A stretch of 64,000 nt of DNA from Psychromonas algarum. GTDB taxonomy: Bacteria; Pseudomonadota; Gammaproteobacteria; Enterobacterales; Psychromonadaceae. The stretch spans positions 1 to 64,000 of the forward strand of contig NZ_SNUW01000006.1 of the NCBI RefSeq assembly GCF_004376845.1, in the 5' to 3' direction. The translations under genes and the position numbers were made by a program. Below, piece after piece: positions 8,562 to 19,144 of this stretch. Within the stretch, counting starts at the first letter, position 1. Each line of letters begins with the position of its first letter. Below the pieces are notes generated by a model, which saw only the letters and a program-made list of their open reading frames with translations, had not been told where the DNA came from and did not search any database.

Positions 8562-10460
8562 TTAGCCTGCATTAGGGTAAGTAATTTCTGCATTGCTTAA
8601 TAATAAAGTCACTAATGCTTGGTAAGTTGCTTCAGAAGAACTTCGCTCTAGCATTGTTGCTAATTGAGCAGTTGTCTCTTTATCAGCTTTACTTGCATCA
8701 AGTTCAATCACTTTAGTTAACTCGATAACTGCAAAATCACCTTGTGCTGTCACAACATAATCTCGAGTTACTTTGTTCTCTGCAGGTTTAGCTAGCTCGA
8801 ATAATCGTTGAACGATTTGACTATCATGGTCACGAGTATAACGAGTAAATGTTAATGGCGAATCAAAGCTAATTTTTTTAGCTGCTAATTCACTAGAAAC
8901 AGATTCACCAGCCGCTAATTTAGCCATTAATGAATCAACAAATTCCTTTGCTGCATTAGCCGCTTTTTGCTCTTTTAATTGCAATGAGATTTGTTCAGAA
9001 ACATCTGCTAAGGGTTTAGTTGCTGCTGCTTTATAATCGTTTACACGTACTACAACCGCTTGTGAATCACTTAATTCAATAATCTCTGAATTTAGGCCAT
9101 CTTGACGGAAGTTATGATCAAATACTTTGCTTAATACAGCATTATTGTTTAATTCACTTGGTACGTTCTCAGCAGAGAATAGATCGGTTTTTTGAATCTC
9201 GAGACCAACTTCAGCAGATGCTTCTTCAAGATTATCTGGCGATTCAAATGCTACTTCACTTAAACGTTGATATAACTCATCGTAAACGTCTCGTACTTTC
9301 TCTTGTTGTAGAGTTTCAGCAACTTGAGATTTTACTTCGCTTAATGGTTGTATCGTACTTTCTTGAACATCAAGTAACTTAATAATATGGTAACCAAACT
9401 CAGACTGAACAACACCAGAAATAGGTGCATCTTTAGTTAATGCAAATGCACTTTCATCAAATGAAGGATCCATTACCCCACGCTCAAACCAGTCTAACTC
9501 ACCGTTATTTTTTGCAGAGTAAGCATCATCAGACTTAGTTTTTGCTAATTTAGCAAAATCAGCTCCTTCATTAACTTCAGCTAAAATAGCTTCTGCCTTA
9601 GCTTTAGCTTTTGCGCTATCACCTTGAATGAAAATATGCGCCACTTTACGACGTTCAACACGTTGATAATCACTTTCATGTAATTCGTAATAATGTTGAA
9701 TATCTTCATCACTTATTTTCACATCTGCACTTAGTGCCGTAGAATCTAATAAAATGTAATTAACACTTACTTTTTCAGGTTCTTGGAATAATTGGCTATT
9801 ATCATTGTAAAATGCTTTAAGCTCATCTTCCGTTGCAGGTTGTTCAGAATTAAATTTGCTACTTTTAATATTTAAAATACGAGCTACACGTTTTTGGCCT
9901 TGTAATTGATCAGCTTGCTCAACTTCAAACGGCAAAATGAATTCACTACCAACTAATGATTGTAATAACTGAATACGTACTAAATCGCGTTTAAAGTTTT
10001 CACTAAATTGTGCTGGCGATAAATTATTATTACGTAATAAAGAAAGATACACGTCATTATTAAATTTGCCATCAACCTGAAATTCAGGCATTGCTCTAAT
10101 CGCTTCTTTAACTTGATCATCACTCACACGTAATCCCATGTTTTCAACTGCTTGTGCAATTAAACGTTCAGTAATCAGTGTTTGTGTCGCTTGTGCACGT
10201 ACTTGTTGTGCAAAGTTTGGATTTGAAGCGATTAAATCAAATTGTTCGCCATATTGTTGTTGCAGATTAGCTCTTTCGTTTTGATAAGCTTGATCAACAC
10301 TTTGTTGTGAAATCGCTTCGCCATTTACGGTTACGGCAGCATTTTCTGAAGTAGAACCTAAATAACCACTCACACCAGCCAAGGCAAAAGAAAGGATTAT
10401 CACAACTAAAATTGATTTAGCGACAATACCTTGTGAGCCTTCGCGCATTCTTTCTAACAT
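8562..10460 (-). CDS. ppiD: periplasmic folding chaperone / peptidyl-prolyl isomerase PpiD
   Basis: 632 residues, the usual length. A short cytoplasmic N-terminus and one membrane anchor (about residues 15-37) are followed by a SurA-like N-terminal chaperone region and a PpiC/parvulin domain at about residues 265-370, with the motifs RRKVAHIFI and SEFGYHIIKL. It is anchored at the periplasmic face of the inner membrane near the Sec translocon and helps newly exported outer-membrane proteins. In E. coli the PpiD parvulin domain is inactive. It follows hupB as in enterics, but a terminator-like hairpin lies between them. Confidence 0.95.
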   Translation of the reverse strand: MLERMREGSQGIVAKSILVVIILSFALAGVSGYLGSTSENAAVTVNGEAISQQSVDQAYQNERANLQQQYGEQFDLIASNPNFAQQVRAQATQTLITERLIAQAVENMGLRVSDDQVKEAIRAMPEFQVDGKFNNDVYLSLLRNNNLSPAQFSENFKRDLVRIQLLQSLVGSEFILPFEVEQADQLQGQKRVARILNIKSSKFNSEQPATEDELKAFYNDNSQLFQEPEKVSVNYILLDSTALSADVKISDEDIQHYYELHESDYQRVERRKVAHIFIQGDSAKAKAKAEAILAEVNEGADFAKLAKTKSDDAYSAKNNGELDWFERGVMDPSFDESAFALTKDAPISGVVQSEFGYHIIKLLDVQESTIQPLSEVKSQVAETLQQEKVRDVYDELYQRLSEVAFESPDNLEEASAEVGLEIQKTDLFSAENVPSELNNNAVLSKVFDHNFRQDGLNSEIIELSDSQAVVVRVNDYKAAATKPLADVSEQISLQLKEQKAANAAKEFVDSLMAKLAAGESVSSELAAKKISFDSPLTFTRYTRDHDSQIVQRLFELAKPAENKVTRDYVVTAQGDFAVIELTKVIELDASKADKETTAQLATMLERSSSEATYQALVTLLLSNAEITYPNAG

Positions 10461-10486
10461 AATATTTACTCTTTAATACTTAAAAC

Positions 10487-10512
10487 AAAAAAGCGCATCA
10501 TAGGACGCGCTT
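10487..10512 (-). terminator. terminator of hupB
   Basis: Minus strand: AAGCGC and GCGCTT stem with a 10-base loop, followed by TTTTTTGTTTT. It sits between hupB and ppiD, so ppiD probably has its own promoter or relies on read-through. Confidence 0.7.
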
Positions 10513-10537
10513 AATGCATAACTTCAACTAACAAGTT

Positions 10538-10813
10538 TTAAACGTTGATAGCATCTTTTAATGATTTACCCGCTTTAAATGCAGGCACTTTTGCTGCAGC
10601 AATTTGGATTGGTTCATTAGTCTGTGGGTTACGACCAGTACGAGCAGCACGTTCTTTAACTGAGAAAGCACCAAAACCGATTAGAGATACGCTGTCACCT
10701 TCAACCAAAGCAGTCGTCACACTATCAATAAATGCGTCTAATGCACGACCAGCAGCAGCTTTAGAAATATCTGCGCTTTCAGCGATGTTATCGATTAATT
10801 GTCCTTTATTCAT
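10538..10813 (-). CDS. hupB: DNA-binding protein HU (beta-type)
   Basis: A 91-residue nucleoid protein of the HU/IHF family. It binds and bends DNA with little sequence specificity as a dimer. The family signature [20 protein letters not shown] at about residues 46-65 includes the arm with the conserved RNPQT turn. It starts MNKGQLID behind an AGGGGA ribosome site. Location directly downstream of lon matches hupB in E. coli and Vibrio, which is why I call the beta form. Confidence 0.95.
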   Translation of the reverse strand: MNKGQLIDNIAESADISKAAAGRALDAFIDSVTTALVEGDSVSLIGFGAFSVKERAARTGRNPQTNEPIQIAAAKVPAFKAGKSLKDAINV

Positions 10814-10967
10814 TTGTAAATCCCCTGTCTATAATAAATTGGTGCTATTTAATGTTGAATGGCACATTGTAAAAAATTCTGCCTCTAGGCTACTTCTCTA
10901 TTTAAATTCAAGCAAGTAAATTTGAATAAAATTAGCTACGTAGCCCTTATTTTATGCGGTTTATCAC

Positions 10968-13325
10968 CTATTTGTCGACTTTTTCAACAGAAAAGCCTTT
11001 GATGCTATCTTGTAAAGCAATCTCTAATACTTCATCAATCCAACGGACTGGTTTAATTTCCAACTGTCCTTTGATGTTATCTGGGATTTCTTCTAGGTCT
11101 CGAGTATTTTCAAATGGTATTAATACCGTTTTAATTCCACCACGGCGAGCAGCTAATAATTTTTCTTTTAAGCCACCGATAGGCAATACTTCACCGCGTA
11201 ATGTAATTTCTCCGGTCATAGCAACATCTGCGCGAACAGGAATGCCTGTTAAGCTAGAAATTAATACCGTACACATTGCGGCACCAGCACTTGGTCCATC
11301 TTTTGGCGTAGCCCCTTCTGGTACATGTACATGAATATCACGTTTTTCATGAAAATCACTATTAATACGCCACTCTTCAGCTTTAGCACGTACCACTGTC
11401 ATTGCAGCTTGAATCGACTCCTTCATGACATCACCTAATGAACCTGTATAGGTTAATTTACCTTTACCTGGTACAGAGGTTGCTTCAATGGTCAGTAAAT
11501 CACCACCAACTGATGTCCATGCAAGACCTGTTACTTGTCCAACTTGATTTTCTGAATCAGCTTTACCAAAATCGTAACGACGCACACCTAAGTAATCTTT
11601 TAAGTTATCTATCGTGACTTCTACTTTTGTCAGTTTTTTGTCTAATAAAATATCTTTAACCACTTTACGGCAGATTTTAGAGATTTCTCGCTCTAATGCA
11701 CGTACACCCGCTTCACGCGTGTAATAACGAACGATGCCAATAATTGCGCTGTCATCAATTGAAATTTCAGATGCTTTTAAACCATTACGTTTTACTTGCT
11801 TACTTAGCAAGTGATGATTAGCAATATTTAGTTTTTCATCTTCCGTATAGCCAGATAAATTAATTACTTCCATTCGGTCTAATAAAGGACCTGGAATATT
11901 CATTGAGTTAGAGGTAGCAACAAACATAACATCCGATAAATCATAATCAACTTCAAGGTAATGATCATTAAAGCTATTATTTTGCTCTGGATCTAACACC
12001 TCTAATAAAGCGGATGCAGGATCACCTCGCATATCAGACGCCATTTTATCAATTTCATCTAATAAAAATAATGGGTTCTTAACGCCAACTTTAGTCATTT
12101 TCTGAATTAACTTACCCGGTAAAGAGCCGATGTAAGTACGTCTATGACCACGGATCTCAGCTTCATCACGAACACCACCTAACGCCATACGAACGTATTT
12201 ACGTCCAGTAGAGCGAGCAATAGACTGCCCTAATGAGGTTTTACCAACACCTGGAGGACCAACTAAACATAAAATAGGCCCTTTTAGTTTATTGATACGA
12301 GTTTGAACTGCTAGATATTCTAAAATCCGTTCTTTAACTTTTTCTAAACCGTAATGATCTTCATCTAATATTTCTTGTGCTCGTGCTAAGTTCTTTTTAA
12401 CCGGGCTACGTTTTTTCCACGGTACATTAACTAAACTTTCAATGTAGGTGCGAATCACGCTTGCTTCTGATGACATTGGTGACATCATTTTTAATTTTTT
12501 AAATTCTGATAATGCTTTCTCTTTTGCTTCATCTGACATACCAGCGGCTTCAATTTTGTCAGCAAGTTGGTCAAGGTCACTTTGCCCATCTTCACTATCA
12601 CCTAACTCTTTTTGAATCGCTTTCATTTGTTCGTTTAGGTAATACTCACGTTGGCTTCGTTCCATCTGTTTTTTAACACGGCTACGAATGCGTTTTTCAA
12701 CTTTCAAAATATCTTCTTCGTTTTCCATCATTCCCATAAGGAACTCAAAACGTTCAGTCACACTAGTTAGTTCTAAAGCAGCTTGTTTATCTTCTAAATT
12801 TAATGGCATATGTGCAGCAATCGTATCTGCAAGGCGTTCAGGCTCATCAATACCATTAACTGATGCTAATACTTCTGGCGGTATTTTTTTATTTAGTTTG
12901 ATATAAGACTCAAATTGACCAAGCACACTACGAATAAGCGCTTCTTCTTCTTGCTCATCAACCGATTCACTTTCTAACAATTCAGCTTCTGCAAAAAAGT
13001 ATTCTTCGTGCTCAATATTACGCATAATGTTAGCGCGCTGTACGCCTTCCACTAACACTTTAACCGTACCATCAGGTAATTTTAATAATTGTAAAATATT
13101 AGCAACAGTACCAATCGAATAAAGCTCTTCTATTTTAGGATCATCTAAAGACGCTTCTGTTTGTGCAACTAATAATACTTTTTTGCCTTGCTCCATCGCA
13201 GCTTCTAAACAGCTAATCGATTTTTTTCTGCCGACAAATAATGGAATAACCATGTGTGGGTAAACTACAACATCACGGAGTGGTAAGACAGGTAGCGTCA
13301 ACAGCTGATCTGTTTCTAATTTCAT
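10968..13325 (-). CDS. lon: ATP-dependent protease La (Lon)
   Basis: 785 residues in three parts: the N-terminal substrate-binding LON domain (about 10-200), an AAA+ module with Walker A GPPGVGKTS near residue 355, and a C-terminal protease domain. The protease has catalytic Ser in PKDGPSAGAA (about 680) and Lys in GGLKEKLLAARRG (about 722). It degrades misfolded proteins and regulators in the cytoplasm. A heat-shock-type promoter sits in the gap to clpX. It is the standard housekeeping copy, with no sign of truncation. Confidence 0.98.
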   Translation of the reverse strand: MKLETDQLLTLPVLPLRDVVVYPHMVIPLFVGRKKSISCLEAAMEQGKKVLLVAQTEASLDDPKIEELYSIGTVANILQLLKLPDGTVKVLVEGVQRANIMRNIEHEEYFFAEAELLESESVDEQEEEALIRSVLGQFESYIKLNKKIPPEVLASVNGIDEPERLADTIAAHMPLNLEDKQAALELTSVTERFEFLMGMMENEEDILKVEKRIRSRVKKQMERSQREYYLNEQMKAIQKELGDSEDGQSDLDQLADKIEAAGMSDEAKEKALSEFKKLKMMSPMSSEASVIRTYIESLVNVPWKKRSPVKKNLARAQEILDEDHYGLEKVKERILEYLAVQTRINKLKGPILCLVGPPGVGKTSLGQSIARSTGRKYVRMALGGVRDEAEIRGHRRTYIGSLPGKLIQKMTKVGVKNPLFLLDEIDKMASDMRGDPASALLEVLDPEQNNSFNDHYLEVDYDLSDVMFVATSNSMNIPGPLLDRMEVINLSGYTEDEKLNIANHHLLSKQVKRNGLKASEISIDDSAIIGIVRYYTREAGVRALEREISKICRKVVKDILLDKKLTKVEVTIDNLKDYLGVRRYDFGKADSENQVGQVTGLAWTSVGGDLLTIEATSVPGKGKLTYTGSLGDVMKESIQAAMTVVRAKAEEWRINSDFHEKRDIHVHVPEGATPKDGPSAGAAMCTVLISSLTGIPVRADVAMTGEITLRGEVLPIGGLKEKLLAARRGGIKTVLIPFENTRDLEEIPDNIKGQLEIKPVRWIDEVLEIALQDSIKGFSVEKVDK

Positions 13326-13400
13326 ATTGTCTCCAGAAAAAGGATTGAAAATAAATATACGGAAATGAATACATGAGTAAAAATATTTTAAGTAAGTTTA

Positions 13401-13429
13401 ATACTGGGGATATTAAGAATTTTTTCAAG
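13401..13429 (-). promoter_or_regulatory. sigma-32-type heat-shock promoter of lon
   Basis: Minus strand: CTTGAAA (13429-13423), 13-base spacer, CCCCAGTAT (13409-13401). The consensus for sigma-32 is CTTGAAA, 13-15 bases, CCCCATNT. Distance to the lon start codon is about 75 bases. E. coli lon is also a sigma-32 gene (established), so sequence and context agree. Confidence 0.75.
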
Positions 13430-13438
13430 CACATAAAC

Positions 13439-13469
13439 AAAAAAAGAGAGCATAATGCTCTCTTTTTTT
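13439..13469 (-). terminator. terminator of clpX
   Basis: A nearly perfect palindrome with AGAGAGCAT and ATGCTCTCT arms, flanked by seven A and seven T. It works on either strand and separates clpX from the lon promoter. Confidence 0.85.
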
Positions 13470-13489
13470 ATTATATTGTTACTAATTGA

Positions 13490-14785
13490 TTACTTATCAG
13501 ACGATACAAGTTTGTTTTCGTCATCTGAATAAATTAATAATGGAGTTGCATCCCCTTTAATAACATTTTCATCAACAACAACTTTGCTTACATTTTCAAC
13601 TGAAGGCAAGTCATACATAGTATCTAATAACACAGCTTCAACAATTGAACGTAAACCACGAGCCCCAGTTTTGCGACTCATTGCTTTTTTCGCCATTGCA
13701 GTTAATGCTTCAGGACGGAACTCAAGCTCTACGTTTTCTAGGCCAAATAAAGCAGCATATTGTTTAGTAATCGCATTTTTAGGTGCTGTTAATATTTCAA
13801 CTAATGCTTCTTCATCTAACTCAGTTAATGTTGCAATAACAGGTAAACGTCCAATAAATTCTGGAATTAAACCGTATTTAGCTAAATCTTGAGGTTCAAC
13901 TTTTTTGAAAGTATCGCTTAATGATTCTTTGTTATCTTTGTCTTTAACCGTTGCACCAAAACCAATACCAGCACCCGTGTTCATACGTTGCTCAATGATA
14001 TTATCTAGACCAGAAAATGCCCCGCCACAAATAAACAATATTTTAGACGTATCAACTTGAATAAATTCTTGGTTAGGATGCTTACGTCCACCTTGAGGAG
14101 GAATAGAAGCAACAGTACCTTCAATTAATTTCAATAACGCTTGCTGTACACCTTCACCTGATACATCACGAGTAATAGATGGGTTTTCAGATTTACGTGT
14201 TATTTTGTCAATTTCATCGATGTAGATAATGCCACGTTGTGCTTTTTCAGGGTCATAATCACATTTCTGTAATAGTTTTTGAATGATGTTTTCTACGTCT
14301 TCACCCACATAACCTGCTTCTGTTAATGTAGTTGCATCAGCCATTGTAAATGGTACATCTAATAATCGCGCCATGGTTTCAGCTAATAATGTTTTACCAC
14401 TACCTGTTGGACCAATTAATAAGATATTAGATTTACTTAGTTCAACACCGTCTGCAACATCACCATGCTTTAAACGTTTATAGTGATTATAAACTGCAAC
14501 AGAAAGTACTTTTTTAGCAAGATCTTGACCAATAACATAATCATCTAAAGACGCACGTATTTCATGTGGTGTAGGTAATTTTTTATTACTTTCATCCGTT
14601 TCAGTTGCATTAGTAAGTTCAGCAATCTCTTCTTTGATGATATCGTCACAAAGATCAACACACTCATTACAAATATACACCGAAGGTCCTGCAATCAGTT
14701 TTTTTACTTCATGCTGACTTTTGCCACAGAACGAACAATACAATAGGCTATTGTTGCTAGCATCATTGTTGTTTTTATCCGACAT
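13490..14785 (-). CDS. clpX: ATP-dependent Clp protease, ATP-binding subunit ClpX
   Basis: 431-residue AAA+ unfoldase that feeds substrates to ClpP. The N-terminal zinc finger has CSFCGK and CNECVDLC (about residues 18-46). Walker A is GPTGSGKT (about 127), Walker B is IIYIDEIDK, and sensor and C-terminal helical domains follow. The IGF-type loop that docks on ClpP reads GIGFG (about 270). It lies 13 bases after clpP, so the two are cotranscribed. Confidence 0.98.
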   Translation of the reverse strand: MSDKNNNDASNNSLLYCSFCGKSQHEVKKLIAGPSVYICNECVDLCDDIIKEEIAELTNATETDESNKKLPTPHEIRASLDDYVIGQDLAKKVLSVAVYNHYKRLKHGDVADGVELSKSNILLIGPTGSGKTLLAETMARLLDVPFTMADATTLTEAGYVGEDVENIIQKLLQKCDYDPEKAQRGIIYIDEIDKITRKSENPSITRDVSGEGVQQALLKLIEGTVASIPPQGGRKHPNQEFIQVDTSKILFICGGAFSGLDNIIEQRMNTGAGIGFGATVKDKDNKESLSDTFKKVEPQDLAKYGLIPEFIGRLPVIATLTELDEEALVEILTAPKNAITKQYAALFGLENVELEFRPEALTAMAKKAMSRKTGARGLRSIVEAVLLDTMYDLPSVENVSKVVVDENVIKGDATPLLIYSDDENKLVSSDK

Positions 14786-14798
14786 AGTTATTCCTTAA

Positions 14799-15422
14799 TT
14801 ATTTTCTGTGCGCTAATACTGAATCAACAAGTCCGTAATCAACTGCTTCTTGAGCACGCATAAAGTTATCACGATCAGTATCTTGTGCAATAACTTCGAT
14901 ATCTTTACCCGTATGGAATGCTAATAGTTCATTCATACGATGTTTAGTGGCTAATATTTCTTTAGCATGTATTTCAAAATCAGATGCTTGACCTTGGAAT
15001 CCACCTAATGGTTGATGGATCATTACTTTTGCATTAGGTAAACAATGGCGTTTGCCTTCAGCACCACTTGCTAATAAGAAAGCGCCCATACTCGCCGCCA
15101 TTCCCATACAAATAGTACTTACATCGGGTTTAATAAATTGCATCGTATCGTAAATAGCCATACCTGCACTAATAGAACCACCAGGTGAATTGATATAAAT
15201 GTAGATATCTTTTTCAGTACTTTCAGACTCTAAAAAAAGTAATTGTGCAGTGATCACGTTAGCCATGTGATCTTCAACAGGGCCAGTTAAAAAGATAACT
15301 CGCTCTTTTAATAATCGAGAATAGATATCATATGAACGCTCACCTTTTGCGGTTTGTTCCACAACCATAGGGATAAGCGCGTTACTGATTTGATCCGTAT
15401 TTCCAGCAAATGGGTTTGTCAT
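14799..15422 (-). CDS. clpP: ATP-dependent Clp protease proteolytic subunit
   Basis: 207-residue serine peptidase that forms the tetradecameric chamber used by ClpX and ClpA. The Ser-His-Asp triad is visible in [10 protein letters not shown] (Ser about 111), VMIHQPLGG (His about 136) and DTDRDNF (Asp about 185). The N-terminal propeptide is present. An AGGATGG ribosome site precedes the ATG. It is expressed with clpX, and a hairpin separates it from tig. Confidence 0.98.
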   Translation of the reverse strand: MTNPFAGNTDQISNALIPMVVEQTAKGERSYDIYSRLLKERVIFLTGPVEDHMANVITAQLLFLESESTEKDIYIYINSPGGSISAGMAIYDTMQFIKPDVSTICMGMAASMGAFLLASGAEGKRHCLPNAKVMIHQPLGGFQGQASDFEIHAKEILATKHRMNELLAFHTGKDIEVIAQDTDRDNFMRAQEAVDYGLVDSVLAHRK

Positions 15423-15466
15423 ATTCCATCCTAATTATTTGGTTTAATATTTTTAGCAAAAATGAA

Positions 15467-15496
15467 AATGGCCCGAGTGATATCACCCGAGCCATT
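15467..15496 (-). terminator. hairpin between tig and clpP
   Basis: A 15-bp imperfect stem (13 pairs) from AATGGC to GCCATT, followed on the minus strand by TTCATTTTTG. It could end part of the tig transcript while letting some polymerases through into clpPX. Confidence 0.6.
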
Positions 15497-15534
15497 GAAA
15501 AATCTAACTAACTGAATTAATAGTTTGAAGCCTA

Positions 15535-16842
15535 TTAAGCAGCTGGTTTATTCATTACTTCATCGAACGACTTGTTCACAGTAGTAACGTTAGCTTTTTC
15601 AATGATGAAGTCAACAGCTTGCTCTTCTAATGCAACATTTTCCATGTTTTGCATTAGTTCTTTGTTGTTTTTGTAATATTCAACAACTTCAGATGGGTTT
15701 TCGTAAGCTGATGCAGCATTGTCAATCAATGCAGTTACTTTATCTTGATCAACAGTTAACTCATTAGTTTTGATTACTTCACCTAGTAATAGACCTACTT
15801 TAACACGCTTTTCAGCTTGTTCAGTGAATAATTCAGCTGGTAGCTCAGGCATGTTATTAGGATCCATTTGCTTACCGTAACGCTCCATAGCTTGTTTACG
15901 TAATACGTTAACTTCGCCATCTACTAATGCTTTAGGCACTTCAACGTTGTTACTTTCAACTAATGCTGTTAATACGTTATCTTTTGCAGTATTTTTTAAT
16001 ACTTGGTCAAGTTCACGTTGCATGTTTTTCTTAACGTCTACTTTAAGCGCTTCAACATCACCGCTCTCAACACCGAATTTTTTAACAAATTCTTCAGTTA
16101 ATTCTGGTAAAATTTGCTCTTCAACTTTAGTTAAAGTGATCGCAAACTGTGCAACTTTACCTTTAAGTTGTTCTGCATGGTATTCTTCAGGGAAAGTCAC
16201 GTCAATGTTGAATGTTTCGCCAGCTTTATGGCCAACAATACCAGATTCAAAACCTGGGATCATACGGTCACTACCTAATACGATTTGGAAACCTTCAGCT
16301 TTACCGCCTTCAAAAACTTCACCGTCGATAGAACCTTCGAAATCAACAGTTACTTGGTCATCATTTTTAGATTCACGTTCAACAGTGTTCCACTCAGCGT
16401 GTTGCTTTTGTAGCGTTACTAACATGTTATCTAAATCTGTATCAGCAATTTCTGTTGCTACAGTTTCTACTGCTAACTCTTCTAAAGCATTTAATGCAAC
16501 TTCAGGATAAACTTCAAACGTAGCAGTGAAAACAAAGTCTTCACCTTTTTTACGAGCAAGTGGAGCAACAGCAGGAGCACCAGCTGGGTTTAATTTTTCA
16601 GCAACAATCGCTTCATAGAAGTTACGTTGCATAAGTTCACCACCAACTTCTTGTTCAACAGCAGCACCGAAACGCTTAGCAATTACAGAAGCTGGAACTT
16701 TACCTGGACGGAAGCCATCAACACGTTGTGTTTTAGAAAGATGACGGATACGACCATCAAATTCTTTATCAAATGCTTCAGCAGCAACAGTAATCGTTAA
16801 TACGCGCTCTAGGCCTTGTGTAGATTCAACAGAAACTTGCAT
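15535..16842 (-). CDS. tig: trigger factor (ribosome-associated chaperone)
   Basis: 435 residues, typical length. The N-terminal ribosome-binding domain carries the signature GFRPGKVP (about residues 44-51). The central FKBP-type isomerase domain is about 160-245, and the C-terminal chaperone domain fills the rest. It binds nascent chains at the ribosome exit and isomerises prolines. It heads the tig-clpP-clpX-lon-hupB-ppiD series. An AAAGGA ribosome site lies 7 bases before the ATG. Confidence 0.98.
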   Translation of the reverse strand: MQVSVESTQGLERVLTITVAAEAFDKEFDGRIRHLSKTQRVDGFRPGKVPASVIAKRFGAAVEQEVGGELMQRNFYEAIVAEKLNPAGAPAVAPLARKKGEDFVFTATFEVYPEVALNALEELAVETVATEIADTDLDNMLVTLQKQHAEWNTVERESKNDDQVTVDFEGSIDGEVFEGGKAEGFQIVLGSDRMIPGFESGIVGHKAGETFNIDVTFPEEYHAEQLKGKVAQFAITLTKVEEQILPELTEEFVKKFGVESGDVEALKVDVKKNMQRELDQVLKNTAKDNVLTALVESNNVEVPKALVDGEVNVLRKQAMERYGKQMDPNNMPELPAELFTEQAEKRVKVGLLLGEVIKTNELTVDQDKVTALIDNAASAYENPSEVVEYYKNNKELMQNMENVALEEQAVDFIIEKANVTTVNKSFDEVMNKPAA

Positions 16843-17284
16843 GTTATTTCCTTTATCTTTTCGTTAAAATTTGTATTTATTGGTAAAAGTAACATTTTAT
16901 TTACTTTCACCACTAAGGTGTATTTGCTTAGACTAACCGCATGATAAAATCACACCTTAATTAAAAATCATGTTCTAATTTCTATGGTGAAATTTAAGAC
17001 GCGCCATTATAGACACTGTTTACTGGATAGTCGATAGGTAGCCCATAGTAAAACGCAGCATGGAAGTCAGTTTTTTGGTTGAACACTCATTATTTTTATA
17101 ATTTGTTGGAAGTTTGTACATATAATAATATTAATGAGATTAATTATTCACTCTAATGCAGCTAAAATCGGCGGGATAAAATCATTAAAAAGCATTGTTT
17201 GAATTCACAGAAGATGTTCATTTCCACTTTACTGTCTCTAATGGAAACGAATTTTCAGTTTACTGTTAACAAGTATAAAAATAA
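16843..17284. other. intergenic region upstream of tig
   Basis: 442 bases without a credible gene. It contains the tig leader. TAAGGTGT (16914-16921) and ACACCTTA (16952-16959) could form a long-loop stem in the tig 5' UTR. I see no clear consensus promoter and no RNA gene. Confidence 0.5.
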
Positions 17285-17896
17285 TTAACCTGCAAGAGAA
17301 GTTGTAATAAAACCACTGATCCCCGAAAAGACAATTTGTGCGCCAATAGCCGATACAAATAAACCTGCTATTTTAGGTAAAATCTCCAACCCTTGCTGAC
17401 CTAATAAGCGCTGAATTCTATCCGAAATTAACAACACTCCCATCACTGATATTACTGCTGCAATTAATGACAGACATACAATCAATATATCTTTAGGAGC
17501 ACTTAACTCGGCACCAATAACCATTAATATACCAATCATTCCCGGACCAACAGTAATTGGAATGGCCAGGGGGACAATAGCAAAATCAGTACCTCGTTTA
17601 TTATCCGTATCAGGCACTTCCCCACCACCTTTTATCATATCTAATGCACTCAGAAATAAAACAGTACCCGCACCAATTTTAAATGCATCTAAGGTAATAC
17701 CAAATAAACTAAAAATGTATTTACCAAAGAGTAAGAAAATTAAACTTGTAATCGCGACTGTGATGCCTAATTTTAAAATTATTTTTTTCTTTTCTGATTT
17801 AATTAAATTTTTACTAAGAACCAAAAAAACAGATAACACAAAGAAAGGTGTCATCATAAAAAATAGTTTCATATATAGGGTAACAAACTGTTCCAT
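17285..17896 (-). CDS. MarC-family integral membrane protein
   Basis: 203 residues with six hydrophobic segments and a charged loop after the third (about residues 95-105). The motif IPLAIPITVGPGM, here PLAIPITVGPGMIG (about 110-123), is characteristic of MarC/UPF0056 proteins. The biochemical role of this family is not established; despite the name, MarC is not required for multiple antibiotic resistance in E. coli. It stands alone on the minus strand, with its own upstream region of about 200 bases. Confidence 0.85.
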   Translation of the reverse strand: MEQFVTLYMKLFFMMTPFFVLSVFLVLSKNLIKSEKKKIILKLGITVAITSLIFLLFGKYIFSLFGITLDAFKIGAGTVLFLSALDMIKGGGEVPDTDNKRGTDFAIVPLAIPITVGPGMIGILMVIGAELSAPKDILIVCLSLIAAVISVMGVLLISDRIQRLLGQQGLEILPKIAGLFVSAIGAQIVFSGISGFITTSLAG

Positions 17897-18032
17897 TTAT
17901 CATCTCGCTCATGATTAGGTCATAATATAATTTGAGAGTAAGTCGGTCATTAACCCGATCTCAATGTAATTTGCCGCGATGCTAACACAGAGTCTTTTAT
18001 CAGGTCTGTAACTATTTTATAAAGCGAACAAA

Positions 18033-18071
18033 AAAGCCCTGCTATTGTTTTTACAACAATAGCAGGGCTTT
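18033..18071 (-). terminator. terminator of the HlyD-type operon
   Basis: A 17-bp perfect stem (AAAGCCCTGCTATTGTT with its complement), 5-base loop, followed on the minus strand by TTTTTGTT. Confidence 0.9.
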
Positions 18072-18112
18072 CATTAATGTGATAAAGAACCTAAATTATA
18101 TATTGTTTATAA

Positions 18113-19144
18113 CTATAACGCGCTCATATAAGCTTTAAGTGCTTTTAACCTAACGGTAGCCGCACCAATGATATCCATAAAACCGAGTATTGGGTGTGGC
18201 TTTTCAGCAGATATCCAAGCTGAACCCGTTGCACCAATTGGTACGTTATAACCTTCAGGTTCTTCAAACTCGATGATGACAGTACGTCCATGTGTCCCAG
18301 AGTTTTGAGATACATGCTGACGAACTTGCTGATCACTTGCTCTATTATTAAGCATCGCTTCACCAGTGCCCGAGGTTAAACTATGCACACGCCCACGGAA
18401 TATTTCACCTGGATAAGCATCAACATAAAACTCTGATAACTGCCCTTTTTTGATATAACGATAAGCTTGATCGGGAATACGCATTTCAACAAACTTTTTA
18501 TTGGTATTATAAATATGCATATTACCCAAGCGCGTACCATTCGCTAATGTTGTCACTGACATTTGACCATCAAAAGGAGCACGTATTTCTTTGCGTCCAT
18601 CTTCCCATTTAGCAGTATTGATATCAGAATTTAATTTATCTATTTCCGCTTTTCTCATTTCGATATGCGCATTAGTGACATCAATATCAGTAAGTAAATC
18701 ATCTCGACTAGACTGACTCGCAAAATCATTCAATTTAGCTAAACGTTGTAAATGTCTTTGGTCATTGGATACTTGAGTTTGCAATGCTTTAATCTCTGAT
18801 TCTTTTGCAATCAATTGTGCTTTGATTGCTTGCACTTTCTCACCACTGTCCACTGATACTAAGCTATAAAGTAAATCCCCTTTTTTAACAAATTGGTTAT
18901 GGATAACGTTAACGTCCAATACTTCCTGTCCTATTAATGGGCTTAATACCGCATGTGGGGCTTTCACAGTAGAGCTATCAGTTAAATCAGCTGGAGACCA
19001 AAAACGGTGCGCCGTAAAAAGCATAAACGAAATAAAAGCGCCTAAACCCACATAAATAACCGCATTACGCAGAGTCCATTGAATAATCCCCATTTTAACT
19101 AATAACCAAATGATAAAAATATACGGTAGCATTATCTCTTTCAT
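18113..19144 (-). CDS. HlyD-family membrane fusion protein
   Basis: 343 residues. An N-terminal membrane region (about 5-45) is followed by a lipoyl-like half (KAPHAVLSPLIGQEVLDVNV), an alpha-helical hairpin (about 100-185), the second lipoyl half (KEIRAPFDGQMSV) and a beta-barrel domain. Periplasmic adaptors of this sort join an inner-membrane pump to an outer-membrane channel. No pump gene is adjacent; the only operon partner is the small membrane protein upstream, whose stop overlaps this start (TAATG). This arrangement recalls the yibH/yiaV pairs with small membrane proteins in enterics. Substrate is unknown. Confidence 0.8.
   Translation of the reverse strand: MKEIMLPYIFIIWLLVKMGIIQWTLRNAVIYVGLGAFISFMLFTAHRFWSPADLTDSSTVKAPHAVLSPLIGQEVLDVNVIHNQFVKKGDLLYSLVSVDSGEKVQAIKAQLIAKESEIKALQTQVSNDQRHLQRLAKLNDFASQSSRDDLLTDIDVTNAHIEMRKAEIDKLNSDINTAKWEDGRKEIRAPFDGQMSVTTLANGTRLGNMHIYNTNKKFVEMRIPDQAYRYIKKGQLSEFYVDAYPGEIFRGRVHSLTSGTGEAMLNNRASDQQVRQHVSQNSGTHGRTVIIEFEEPEGYNVPIGATGSAWISAEKPHPILGFMDIIGAATVRLKALKAYMSAL

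Noticed and set aside
10545-11334. Plus-strand frames over hupB and lon
   Set aside because: Antisense to strongly conserved genes, no ribosome site and no recognisable protein family.
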